NCBI RefSeq assembly: GCF_900119695.1
Contig: NZ_LT632547.1
Span: 1-64,000 of the forward strand
Reading direction: 5' to 3'
DNA: 64,000 bases
Source of the DNA: Actinomyces urinae
Lineage (GTDB): Bacteria; Actinomycetota; Actinomycetes; Actinomycetales; Actinomycetaceae
In this document: positions 21,412 to 29,394 of the stretch, piece after piece
Layout: every line of letters starts with the position of its first letter
Position numbering within the stretch: position 1 is the stretch's first letter
Made by a program: the position numbers and the translations under genes
Notes under the pieces: generated by a model
The model's database searches: none
Told to the model about the DNA's origin: nothing
The model's input: only the letters and a program-made list of their open reading frames with translations

Positions 21412-22164
21412 ATGACTACCCTTGAAATCAAGGATCTGCACGTCAGCGTAGATACCGGCGAGGAAATGAAGCACATCCTCAAGGGCGTAAACCTGACTAT
21501 CAATTCTGGGCAGAAGCACGCGATCATGGGGCCGAACGGTTCTGGTAAGTCCACGCTCGCGTATGCGCTCGCGGGCCACCCGAAGTACCAGATTGATTCC
21601 GGTGAGGCCCTGCTTGACGGCGTGAATATTTTGGAGATGGATCCGCACGAGCGTGCCCAGGCTGGTCTGTTCCTCGCGATGCAGTATCCGGTTGAAGTGC
21701 CGGGTGTGACCGTGTCGAACTTCCTGCGCACCGCGAAGACCGCCATTGATGGCGAGGCTCCAAAGGTTCGCTCTTGGGTGAAGGAACTGAAGGAAGCTAC
21801 GGATAACTTCCGTATGGATCCGGCGTTCACGGAGCGTGAGGTTAACGTAGGTTTTTCGGGCGGCGAGAAGAAGCGTCTGGAGATTTTGCAGATGGAAATG
21901 CTGAATCCGAAGATGGCTATCTTGGACGAGACGGACTCTGGCCTAGATATTGATGCGCTACGCATTGTGTCTGAAGGTGTGAACCGTGTGGCCGACAAGT
22001 CGAACCTCGGCGTTCTGCTGATCACGCACTACACGCGAATCCTGCGCTACATTAAGCCGGATTTTGTACACGTGTTTGTGAATGGTCACATTGTTGACGA
22101 GGGCGGTCCGGAGCTTGCTGACCGTCTTGAAGAAGAAGGCTACGACCGTTACCTGAACAACTAG
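21412..22164 (+). CDS. sufC: Fe-S assembly ATPase SufC
   Basis: 250 residues, soluble ABC-type ATPase of the SufBCD complex. Walker A GPNGSGKS (about residues 40-47), signature FSGGEKKR, Walker B MAILDETDSGLD, and the switch His in LLITHYTR. The late DEGGPELADRLEEEGYD is characteristic of SufC. GGAAAA lies about 7 bases before ATG 21412. Confidence 0.96.
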   Translation: MTTLEIKDLHVSVDTGEEMKHILKGVNLTINSGQKHAIMGPNGSGKSTLAYALAGHPKYQIDSGEALLDGVNILEMDPHERAQAGLFLAMQYPVEVPGVTVSNFLRTAKTAIDGEAPKVRSWVKELKEATDNFRMDPAFTEREVNVGFSGGEKKRLEILQMEMLNPKMAILDETDSGLDIDALRIVSEGVNRVADKSNLGVLLITHYTRILRYIKPDFVHVFVNGHIVDEGGPELADRLEEEGYDRYLNN

Positions 22165-22177
22165 TCCGGAGATTTTG

Positions 22178-23473
22178 ATGACAACTGATCGGCTTGCCAA
22201 AGCGCTTTCTGCCCAGGAAGTGGAGGATCTGCGCACGCAGTTTCCTATTCTTGGACGCATTGGACGCGATGGTAAGCCGATCGTTTATCTCGATTCTTCG
22301 GCTACGTCGCAAAAGCCCGTTAGGGTGATCGAGGCTGAAGCCGAGTTTTACCGTTTGCATAACGCCGCGGTAAACCGGGGCACGCACATGCTGGGCGATG
22401 AATCAACGGGAGCTTTTGAGGCTGCGCGCGAAACGGTTGCGAGCTTTGTTGGGGCTGATGCCCGTGAGATCGTCTGGACTAAAAACGCAACTGAGGCTAT
22501 CAACCTTGTGGCTTACGCGATGTCTAACGCATCCGCTGGTATTGGGGGAGCTCAAGCGCAGCGTTTTCGGGTTGGGCCCGGTGACAAAATCGTCGCCACG
22601 CGCGCCGAGCACCACGCTAATCTGCTTCCTTGGCAAGAGCTCGCCGCTCGCACGGGTGCCGAGTTCGCGTTCCTCGACCTGCTACCAGATGGTCGCATCG
22701 ACCTCGAAACGTTGAATGTAATCGATGAGCGCACCAAACTGGTTGCTTTTACTCATGCATCAAACGTGACGGGCGCGGTGTCCCCGGTAAAGCAGATCGT
22801 GGCCGCAGCGCGCAACGCGGGTGCCCTCGTTCTGCTTGATACGTGCCAGTCATCAGCGCACATGCCCATAAACGTGCGCGAACTAGGTGTTGACTTCGCC
22901 GTGTTCTCTTCGCACAAGATGCTTGGGCCAACCGGTGTGGGCGCGCTTTGGGGGCGCTACGAGCTGCTTGAGGCGATGCCTCCGGTACTGGTGGGAGGTT
23001 CTGTTATTGCTAACGTGACGATGGAAAAATCGATCTATTTGCCTCCGCCAAACCGTTTTGAAGCCGGCTCGCAGCCGGTAGCTCAGGCGGTGGGTTGGGC
23101 CGCTGCGCTCGACTTCTTGAGCGAGGTAGGCATGGATCGGATTGCGGCACATGAGGAGCAAATCACAGCCGCTCTGCTCGATGTGGTTAAAAACGCTGAT
23201 GGCGTGCAGCTACTCGGCCCAGCAGATACTAAGAATCGTCTTGCCGTGGTGGCGTTTGCCGTGGAGGGTGTACATCCGCATGATGTGGGCCAATACCTCG
23301 ATTCGGAGTCCGTTGCCGTGCGCGTGGGGCACCACTGCGCGATCCCTCTGCATAAGTTTTTTGGGGTGCGCTCATCGAATCGCGCTTCGGCGGCGTTAAC
23401 AACTACGCTGGATGAGGTGCACCGGTTCGGTGAAGCCTTGTCGCGGGTGCGCGGCTTTTTTGGAGGAGTGTAA
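22178..23473 (+). CDS. sufS: Cysteine desulfurase SufS
   Basis: 431 residues from ATG 22178, with GGAG 6 bases upstream; an in-frame TTG one codon earlier is possible. PLP enzyme that takes sulfur from cysteine as a persulfide and releases alanine. PLP lysine K247 lies in SSHKMLGPTG; the catalytic Cys387 lies in RVGHHCAIPLH, the group II (SufS) form. Passes sulfur to SufU, encoded next with no gap. Confidence 0.95.
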   Translation: MTTDRLAKALSAQEVEDLRTQFPILGRIGRDGKPIVYLDSSATSQKPVRVIEAEAEFYRLHNAAVNRGTHMLGDESTGAFEAARETVASFVGADAREIVWTKNATEAINLVAYAMSNASAGIGGAQAQRFRVGPGDKIVATRAEHHANLLPWQELAARTGAEFAFLDLLPDGRIDLETLNVIDERTKLVAFTHASNVTGAVSPVKQIVAAARNAGALVLLDTCQSSAHMPINVRELGVDFAVFSSHKMLGPTGVGALWGRYELLEAMPPVLVGGSVIANVTMEKSIYLPPPNRFEAGSQPVAQAVGWAAALDFLSEVGMDRIAAHEEQITAALLDVVKNADGVQLLGPADTKNRLAVVAFAVEGVHPHDVGQYLDSESVAVRVGHHCAIPLHKFFGVRSSNRASAALTTTLDEVHRFGEALSRVRGFFGGV

Positions 23474-23938
23474 GTGTCAAGCTTGGAGACGTTGTATCAG
23501 CAGGTCATCCTCGATCATTCACGCAGGCGTGTTGGCGAGGGGGAGATTCCTGGGGACGTGGATGGAGAGTCCTACCAGGTTAATCCCACCTGCGGAGACG
23601 AGATCACGCTCGGCGTTCACGTGAAGGATGGCGAACTCGTTGACTATACCTGGGCAGGTGATGGGTGCTCGATTTCGCAGGCCTCAATTTCGGTGATGGC
23701 AGAGCTAATCAACGGAAAGTCGATTGAGGAAATCTCGCAGCTGTACAAAGATTTTGAAACCATGATGCATTCACGCGGAAAAGGTGTTCCTGACGAGCTC
23801 CTTGATCGTTTAGAGGACGGCGCCGCGTTTGAGGGCACCGCTAAGTTTCCAAACCGTATTAAGTGCTCACTGTTGGGCTGGTACGCGTTGAAAGACGCGC
23901 TGGTGAAGGCAGGAGTTGCATTGGAGGATCAACAATGA
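23474..23938 (+). CDS. sufU: Zinc-dependent sulfur transferase SufU
   Basis: 154 residues, GTG start. Accepts persulfide sulfur from SufS by zinc-ligand swapping. The three cysteines are in NPTCGDEI, GDGCSISQAS and RIKCSLLGW; the insert of about 20 residues before the last Cys (GVPDELLDRLEDG) marks SufU rather than the IscU scaffold. Confidence 0.94.
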   Translation: MSSLETLYQQVILDHSRRRVGEGEIPGDVDGESYQVNPTCGDEITLGVHVKDGELVDYTWAGDGCSISQASISVMAELINGKSIEEISQLYKDFETMMHSRGKGVPDELLDRLEDGAAFEGTAKFPNRIKCSLLGWYALKDALVKAGVALEDQQ

Positions 23939-24342
23939 GTAATCCCATGGCTAATCCCGAGCCCGTGGAACAGCGCTTCCAGGAAGTCGCACCTGAGGAG
24001 GCCGCCGCTACGGTGGATCATGAGAGCCTCGGACAGCTTACTGCGCAGGAAGTTGAAGACTGCCTTCGCGATGTAATTGACCCTGAACTTGGTATCAACA
24101 TCGTTGACCTTGGCCTGCTATACGGCATCATGATTGACGAAAATGATCACGTGAATATCGACATGACGCTAACATCCGCCGGCTGTCCGCTTACGGATGT
24201 TATTGAGAACCAAGTGCGCATGATGCTAAATGGCGTTGCAAGTGGCGTGACTTTGAACTGGGTGTGGCTACCGCCATGGGGTCCGGACCGTATTACTGAG
24301 GATGGTCGCGAACAGCTACGCGCAATTGGCTTCAACGTATAG
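23935..24342 (+). CDS. sufT: SufT / MIP18-family Fe-S maturation factor
   Basis: 135 residues; ATG overlaps the sufU TGA, with GGAGGA seven bases upstream. DUF59 domain: DVIDPELGINIVDLGLLY, then TLTSAGCPLTD with the conserved Cys, and VWLPPWGPDRIT near the end. In Gram-positives SufT helps mature certain Fe-S proteins. Last gene of the suf operon; a hairpin follows. Confidence 0.9.
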   Translation: MSNPMANPEPVEQRFQEVAPEEAAATVDHESLGQLTAQEVEDCLRDVIDPELGINIVDLGLLYGIMIDENDHVNIDMTLTSAGCPLTDVIENQVRMMLNGVASGVTLNWVWLPPWGPDRITEDGREQLRAIGFNV

Positions 24343-24355
24343 TTTTGCTACGTAC

Positions 24356-24387
24356 AGTTTTGGCTCCGCAAATGCGGAGCCAAAACT
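24356..24387. terminator. Bidirectional terminator, suf / acyl-CoA ligase
   Basis: Perfect 14-bp stem, AGTTTTGGCTCCGC (24356-24369) with its complement (24374-24387), and a 4-base loop. A-rich and T-rich flanks on both sides suit both converging genes. Confidence 0.85.
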
Positions 24388-24399
24388 AATTTCTAAGGA

Positions 24400-26094
24400 T
24401 TATTTTCCACCACGCTCTATCATGAGTCGGTCTTTCACAACTCTGCGCATGATCTTTCCGATCTGGGAGTGTGGAAGTTCAGAGACTATTGCCAAAGAAC
24501 GGGGGAGGGCGTAGTGGGATATCTTCTTTTCTGCCCAGGCGCGTACGTCCTCTAGCGTGATGTTTTCGACGTCCTCATCCAGCACGAGCGCCGCAGTGAC
24601 CTCTTCGCCGCCCGGAATGGGCATGCCAACGATGGCTACGTCTTTAACTCCCGGCATGGAGCGAATCGCCTCCTCGACTTGCGTGGGGTAGACGTTGAAA
24701 CCGCCGGACAGGATTAGCTCTTTGCGTCTGTCTGCAAGGTAGATGAATCCGTCGTCCACCATGCCTATATCGCCGGTGCGGAAGTATCCATCTGTTGTGA
24801 ATGCCTGCGCGTTCTCTTCGTCCGCATCCAGGTAGCCGGAAAATACTTGTGGGCCTTTAACGAGGATCTCGCCCGGCTCGCCCTCGGCTGGCTCAACATC
24901 GGGGTCGTTGAGGTCTCCCAGACGCATTTGCGTGGAGGGGAAGGGCAGGCCGAGAGCGCCGCGGCGGCGTTGGCTAGTCATGGGAGAACCGCACATTGTG
25001 GGCGAGGTTTCAGTCATTCCGTACCCCTCGATAATGTACCCGCCGGTGGATTTCTCCCAGCGCTCAGCAACATCGGCTGGTAGCGCCATGGCGCCGCTGA
25101 TTGCGTAGCGGATGGAAGAAATATCGATCTTCTTCTCGCGTGCACGCTTTTCAATCCGGTCGAACATGGGCGGCACACCAACAAAAAACGTCACCGGCGT
25201 TCGCGAGTGAGCGGCCAGGGCCATGTCGACGTCGAACTTGGGGAGCATGATCTGGCAGGCTCCGTACTTCACAGCGCAAACCAGGAAGAAGCAAAGTCCG
25301 AACGAGTGGAAGTAGGGCAGCAGTGAGAAAAAGTTCTCTGCTCCCTCGTGCAACCTGTATACCCACGAGAGGTTTTGGTTTGCGTTTGACCCGATGTTCT
25401 TGTGGGTCAGAGGAACTGATTTTGGTACGCCGTTAGTGCCTCCCGTGTGCAAGATTGCGGCTATATCAGATCCGGTTGCATGCGGCGTTGACGGGTCAAT
25501 GGGGCTTGCGGCGCGCACCTTGTCATCCCAAGATAGGGTGCCGGCCGGAGCGGCCAAGCGCATCTGATCGCGAACTTTTCTGGCCGGTGCGATAGGAAGC
25601 GCCAGCATAGTCTTTTTTGTCACCGGCATATAGCGCGTGATGTCGACGGTAAAAACAGTTTGGAGCTGGTGGCCGGGGCCAAAGGCAAACTTGGAGACTG
25701 ACTTTTCCCATACGACGGCCACCTTGCCGCGGTGGCGCTTAATCTGCTCTTCAATCTCTGATATTGGAGCTAGCGGATTGTGTTCGGCAGCAATCGCGCC
25801 AATGCGCATGAGGGCGTAAAAGACGATCACGTGTTGAGGGCAGTTTGGTAGCGCGATAGAAACGGCGTCTCCCCTGCGAACGCCCGCGAGGCGAAGGACG
25901 TTTGCAGCGCGATCAACTTCGTTCTTTAGCTGACCGTAGGTAAGTTCCTGCCCAAAGTACTGGGTGGCGGGCCTAGTTGGATAGAAGCGTGCCGTTTCTT
26001 CTAACACCTGGTAGAGGGAGGTTTCTGGCTCCGCAATCTCGTAAGGCACGCCTTTTTCGTAGTGTGAGCGCGCCATCTCGGTGATGGTCGACAT
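24400..26094 (-). CDS. Long-chain fatty acid-CoA ligase (AMP-forming)
   Basis: 564 residues, FadD-like. Activates fatty acids to acyl-CoA through an acyl-AMP. AMP-binding P-loop LHTGGTNGVPKSVPLTH (slightly off the canonical TSGTTGxPKG), A5 motif GYGMTETSP, A7 motif YFRTGDIG, the hinge DRRKELILSGGFNVYP, and the C-terminal lysine in SQIGKIMRR. ATG 26094 has AGGAG close upstream. Stands alone between two terminators, with a 16-bp palindrome in its leader that could be a TetR-type operator. Confidence 0.9.
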   Translation of the reverse strand: MSTITEMARSHYEKGVPYEIAEPETSLYQVLEETARFYPTRPATQYFGQELTYGQLKNEVDRAANVLRLAGVRRGDAVSIALPNCPQHVIVFYALMRIGAIAAEHNPLAPISEIEEQIKRHRGKVAVVWEKSVSKFAFGPGHQLQTVFTVDITRYMPVTKKTMLALPIAPARKVRDQMRLAAPAGTLSWDDKVRAASPIDPSTPHATGSDIAAILHTGGTNGVPKSVPLTHKNIGSNANQNLSWVYRLHEGAENFFSLLPYFHSFGLCFFLVCAVKYGACQIMLPKFDVDMALAAHSRTPVTFFVGVPPMFDRIEKRAREKKIDISSIRYAISGAMALPADVAERWEKSTGGYIIEGYGMTETSPTMCGSPMTSQRRRGALGLPFPSTQMRLGDLNDPDVEPAEGEPGEILVKGPQVFSGYLDADEENAQAFTTDGYFRTGDIGMVDDGFIYLADRRKELILSGGFNVYPTQVEEAIRSMPGVKDVAIVGMPIPGGEEVTAALVLDEDVENITLEDVRAWAEKKISHYALPRSLAIVSELPHSQIGKIMRRVVKDRLMIERGGK

Positions 26095-26122
26095 GATTCT
26101 CCTAAAGGAACTATGCTCTTAT

Positions 26123-26138
26123 CTTACGCTAGCGTAAG
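26123..26138. promoter_or_regulatory. 16-bp palindrome upstream of acyl-CoA ligase
   Basis: CTTACGCTAGCGTAAG, a perfect palindrome 29-44 bases before the ligase start. Its form (TTACG-N4-CGTAA) suits TetR-family repressors, several of which control fatty-acid genes. No regulator gene is adjacent. Confidence 0.5.
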
Positions 26139-26184
26139 TTATTGCCCCTTGCATAATTTATCGCGTCTAAAGTGCCTTCGTGTA

Positions 26185-26218
26185 GTATTTTGCCCGCCTC
26201 AAAGGGCGGGCAAAATAC
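26185..26218 (-). terminator. Terminator of the CPBP protease gene
   Basis: 14-bp stem GTATTTTGCCCGCC (26185-26198) with 26205-26218 and a 6-base loop TCAAAG. It lies 22 bases after the minus-strand stop of the CPBP gene; the stem's T-rich end falls on the 3' side on that strand. Confidence 0.8.
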
Positions 26219-26239
26219 GTCGAGATGAAGCAGGTGGTT

Positions 26240-27331
26240 TTACTGGAAGTTATCCTGGCCGTGCGGCTCCTGCGCGTGCGGCTGGGCTTGAGCTGGTGCA
26301 GGCGGAATGATGCCGCGTTGAGCCAGCACCCATTGCGGATAGAGGCTTTGCCATTCGGGGTAGAAACGTCCCTTGGAAAGCTCTCCGGCCAAGTAAACGG
26401 GGTCGGGCTGCGGCGTCTTACTTGGGTCGTGAACGCGGCTCACTTTTGCCTTCTTCGCCGCGAAGGCGAGGGCAGCGGTAACCGCGCTCATTATCGCTGC
26501 GGAAAGCAAGAACGAAAGCGGCGTAGACGTGGTCTCTTCACTGATGAGGGAATCAGAAGTGTTAGAGAAAGCCTCGATGGAAAGGATGACCATGTTATTG
26601 GAGGCGTGCATGGCAACCGCAGCCTCAACGCCGCCCGTGTACCACATAAGGAACACTGCGCACAAAGAGAACACGGCCAGGTCGGCGAGGATCCACACGT
26701 CCAACGATCCGTGTAGAAGCGCGAATACCGGGGCAGAAGCCAGGGTAGCTACGATCAAAGACGCCCAGCGGTTAGGGATCCATGATCCGAACATTTGCAG
26801 GAATCCCGCGCGGAATGTCAGTTCTTCTGCCGCGCTTTGGAACGGGACCAACACGAGCGTGAGTAGTAGGAGGATAGCCAGTTGTGGTCCGGGTTTGAAC
26901 TCCGTGCCCTCAAGCAAACTCATTGGAATGAAAGCGAGTGCGAAAATCGGTATGGCAATGGCGAAGCAAGTGGCCAGCCACTTGTAGCGCAAGCGGCCCT
27001 CAACCGAGAAAAAGTAGCCCACGCCCGTACGTGCGCCCAACGCCACACCGGCTAATACGGCGGGAATCAGAACGGCGATGCTCAGCATTAAGACGGCGAA
27101 GACAACCGGATCAGTAGCATCGATCTCGCCGGTAAATAGCTGCTCGTATCCGGGGCTGTAGAGCGCGGGAATCCCTAGTGGAAGTAATGTCACCACAGTT
27201 GATAGGGCAAGGAAGACTACCAGCGTGATAACGATCGCTAGAAGAGGCCGGTACCAGCGTCTGTCTGGGCCGGCAGAGAGCTTGTGATATTCGGCAGGCT
27301 CTCGCGGTTGGATTTGCGGTAGGTGAAGCAA
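26240..27331 (-). CDS. CPBP-family intramembrane metalloprotease
   Basis: 363 residues with about eight hydrophobic segments. The three CAAX-protease/CPBP motifs are intact: EELTFRAGFLQ (EExxxR), FALLHGS (FxxxH) and MHASNNMV (HxxxN), which form the membrane-buried zinc site. The ~60-residue C-terminal tail is Pro/Gln-rich and cytoplasmic. Bacterial members cleave membrane peptides or act in bacteriocin maturation or immunity; the substrate here is unknown. TTG start with AGGAGG 6 bases upstream; it follows tgt after 9 bases. Confidence 0.85.
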   Translation of the reverse strand: MLHLPQIQPREPAEYHKLSAGPDRRWYRPLLAIVITLVVFLALSTVVTLLPLGIPALYSPGYEQLFTGEIDATDPVVFAVLMLSIAVLIPAVLAGVALGARTGVGYFFSVEGRLRYKWLATCFAIAIPIFALAFIPMSLLEGTEFKPGPQLAILLLLTLVLVPFQSAAEELTFRAGFLQMFGSWIPNRWASLIVATLASAPVFALLHGSLDVWILADLAVFSLCAVFLMWYTGGVEAAVAMHASNNMVILSIEAFSNTSDSLISEETTSTPLSFLLSAAIMSAVTAALAFAAKKAKVSRVHDPSKTPQPDPVYLAGELSKGRFYPEWQSLYPQWVLAQRGIIPPAPAQAQPHAQEPHGQDNFQ

Positions 27332-27340
27332 AACGGCCTC

Positions 27341-28669
27341 CTAGTTGCCGTAAAAACGGGCAAGGGTTTCTTGCTTGTACTCGGTGTACTCACCGTTTCG
27401 GATGGACTCGCGAATGCTATCCACAAGGTGAACGGTAAACCATTCGTTATGAATCGTTGCAAGTGTCGAAGCTAATATTTCGTGAGCTTTGAACAGGTGG
27501 TGCACGTAGGCGGTTGTGTAATTTTGGCACGTGTAGCAACCACATCCGTCAGCTAACGGGCCGAAATCCCGTTTGAACCGTGCGTTCGTAATGTTAACGC
27601 GCCCATCGGGAGTGTATATCGCAGCGTTGCGCGCCACACGCGACGGGTTGACGCAGTCGAACGTGTCAGCACCCGCCTCAATCGCGGCAAAAAAGTCATC
27701 GGGTTCAGAAATACCAAGTAGGTGACGCGGCTTATTGTCGGGTAACGCGCTGGTTAGCCAAGAAACGATTAGCCCAAGATTTTCTTTTTCGAGGGCGCCG
27801 CCCAGGCCGAACCCGTCAAAGCCTTCACTGTTAATACCCAGCTGCTCCAAGTCTGGTGACGTGTGCATTTGGGTGAGCGTGCGCGCGGCTTCGTTACGCA
27901 AATCTTTGTACTGTGCTCCTTGCAGAACTCCGTAAAGCTGCTGGTACGGCTTGTCGGGATTCTCAGCGGTGAGACGCCAATGTTGATCTAGGGACCGTTG
28001 CGCCCAGCGGTGCGTACGCGCAAGTGACTCAACCTGATAGTCATAAGGGTGGAGCAGAGAAGTGAGCTCGTCGAAGGCAAACATTATGTCTGCCCCCAGT
28101 TGATGCTGAATACTCAGCGAAATCTCGGGGTTGAACCTGTGCTTGGTGCCGTCAATGTGTGAGCGGAACACCACCCCGTCTTCGTCCACGGCTGCGCGGT
28201 TGCGGCGAACGGCCTCTGCGGCTTCATCTTCGGCAGTTACCTTCTTGCCGGCAAACTCTTGCGAGAGAACCTTCTTGTAGTTGGATCCAAGCGATAGAAC
28301 TTGGAAACCACCAGAATCAGTGAACGTAGGGCCAGCCCAATTCATGAACTTGCCCAGGCCGCCCCCGGCCTCCACAATATCTGCGCCCGGCTGCAGGTAA
28401 AGGTGGTAAGCGTTTGCAAGTAGGGCTTGCGCACCAAGCTCCTTCATCATTTCGGGAAGCATGCCCTTCACGTTGGCAAGGGTACCAACCGGGATGAAGG
28501 CGGGCGTTTCAATGGTGCCATGCGCGGTTTGAAGCGTGCCAACACGCCCGAGCGGGCGCGGACCGTCGTCGGTTTCTACCTCGACCTCATCCAACCACGC
28601 CGCAACTTTGAAACCGCGCGAAGCCTCGATGCGTTCGCGGTGCGCCTGCGTGATTGGCGCGTTAGACAT
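27341..28669 (-). CDS. tgt: tRNA-guanine transglycosylase
   Basis: 442 residues. Swaps guanine-34 of GUN-anticodon tRNAs for a queuosine precursor. Conserved pieces: TDSGGFQVLSLG, GLGGALEKE, the nucleophile Asp in TFDCVNPSR, and zinc ligands GCGCYTC with a downstream His. It is longer than the ~375-residue E. coli enzyme because of an acidic/basic insert around residues 135-165. The stop overlaps nothing, but the start overlaps the upstream transporter gene by 8 bases, which ties the two together. Confidence 0.94.
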   Translation of the reverse strand: MSNAPITQAHRERIEASRGFKVAAWLDEVEVETDDGPRPLGRVGTLQTAHGTIETPAFIPVGTLANVKGMLPEMMKELGAQALLANAYHLYLQPGADIVEAGGGLGKFMNWAGPTFTDSGGFQVLSLGSNYKKVLSQEFAGKKVTAEDEAAEAVRRNRAAVDEDGVVFRSHIDGTKHRFNPEISLSIQHQLGADIMFAFDELTSLLHPYDYQVESLARTHRWAQRSLDQHWRLTAENPDKPYQQLYGVLQGAQYKDLRNEAARTLTQMHTSPDLEQLGINSEGFDGFGLGGALEKENLGLIVSWLTSALPDNKPRHLLGISEPDDFFAAIEAGADTFDCVNPSRVARNAAIYTPDGRVNITNARFKRDFGPLADGCGCYTCQNYTTAYVHHLFKAHEILASTLATIHNEWFTVHLVDSIRESIRNGEYTEYKQETLARFYGN

Positions 28670-29333
28670 GGGACTCCTCGTAGCTTTCGATGCGCTTGAT
28701 CCAACCGATCACTCGGTAGGTCACAGGCAAAAGAATGACCTCAACACCGACTTTATACACGTAGCCGACAAACAGATAGTTCAAAAATTCCGCGCCCGTA
28801 ATCACGCCGTAGAACGCAACCGTGCAGAAAATCAGGGTGTCGGCAAATTCTCCAACCAGAGTGGAGCCGATCAGGCGCGCCCACAGGTGACGCTCTCCCC
28901 ACTTCGCCTTGATGCGTACTAGAACCCAGGAGTTCAGTAACTGACCGGCCAAATATCCGAGGACGGATGCCGCCACAATACGCGGAACAAAACCCAGTAC
29001 GGCAACAAAAGCTTCCTGGTTTTCATAGCCTGGACCGGCTGGTGCCGCACCTACAACGAGGAAGGTGAGAGCGGCAATGATAGAGAAAGCGAAGCCGGCG
29101 AGTATGGCTCTGCGGGCACGGGAGAATCCGTAAACTTCTGAAAGGACGTCACCAAGAATGTAGGTGAGGGGGAACAGTACGGCGCCGCCATCGAACACTA
29201 GAAGTGCGGGGCCGATATGGATTCCGATTAATTTGGTTGCGGCAATATTTGAAAGTATTAGCAGGGCAACGAACGATATCGCGACGATGTCATAAACGCG
29301 CGGTTCGCGGGTTTTCACACTGTTTAAAGTCAC
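28662..29333 (-). CDS. Queuosine precursor transporter (YhhQ/QPTR family)
   Basis: 223 residues, about six membrane helices. Family marks: LSNIAATKLIGI, LTYILGDVLSEVYGF (about residues 55-70) and the late VGEFADTLIFCTVAFYG and VYKVGVEVILLPVTY. YhhQ proteins import preQ0, preQ1 or queuine. Overlap with tgt makes a salvage module. GTG start at 29333; no clear ribosome-binding site. Confidence 0.9.
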   Translation of the reverse strand: MTLNSVKTREPRVYDIVAISFVALLILSNIAATKLIGIHIGPALLVFDGGAVLFPLTYILGDVLSEVYGFSRARRAILAGFAFSIIAALTFLVVGAAPAGPGYENQEAFVAVLGFVPRIVAASVLGYLAGQLLNSWVLVRIKAKWGERHLWARLIGSTLVGEFADTLIFCTVAFYGVITGAEFLNYLFVGYVYKVGVEVILLPVTYRVIGWIKRIESYEESHV

Positions 29334-29381
29334 GCGGTAAACATACTACAAGGCCGGTTTAGACTCTATTCGCCTCCCATT

Positions 29382-29387
29382 TACACT
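29382..29387 (+). promoter_or_regulatory. -10 box of a leaderless ABC-F transcript
   Basis: TACACT ends 7 bases before GTG 29395, and no Shine-Dalgarno sequence is present, so transcription would begin at about the start codon. A -35-like TTAGAC lies at 29359-29364. Confidence 0.45.
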
Positions 29388-29394
29388 GTTCATT

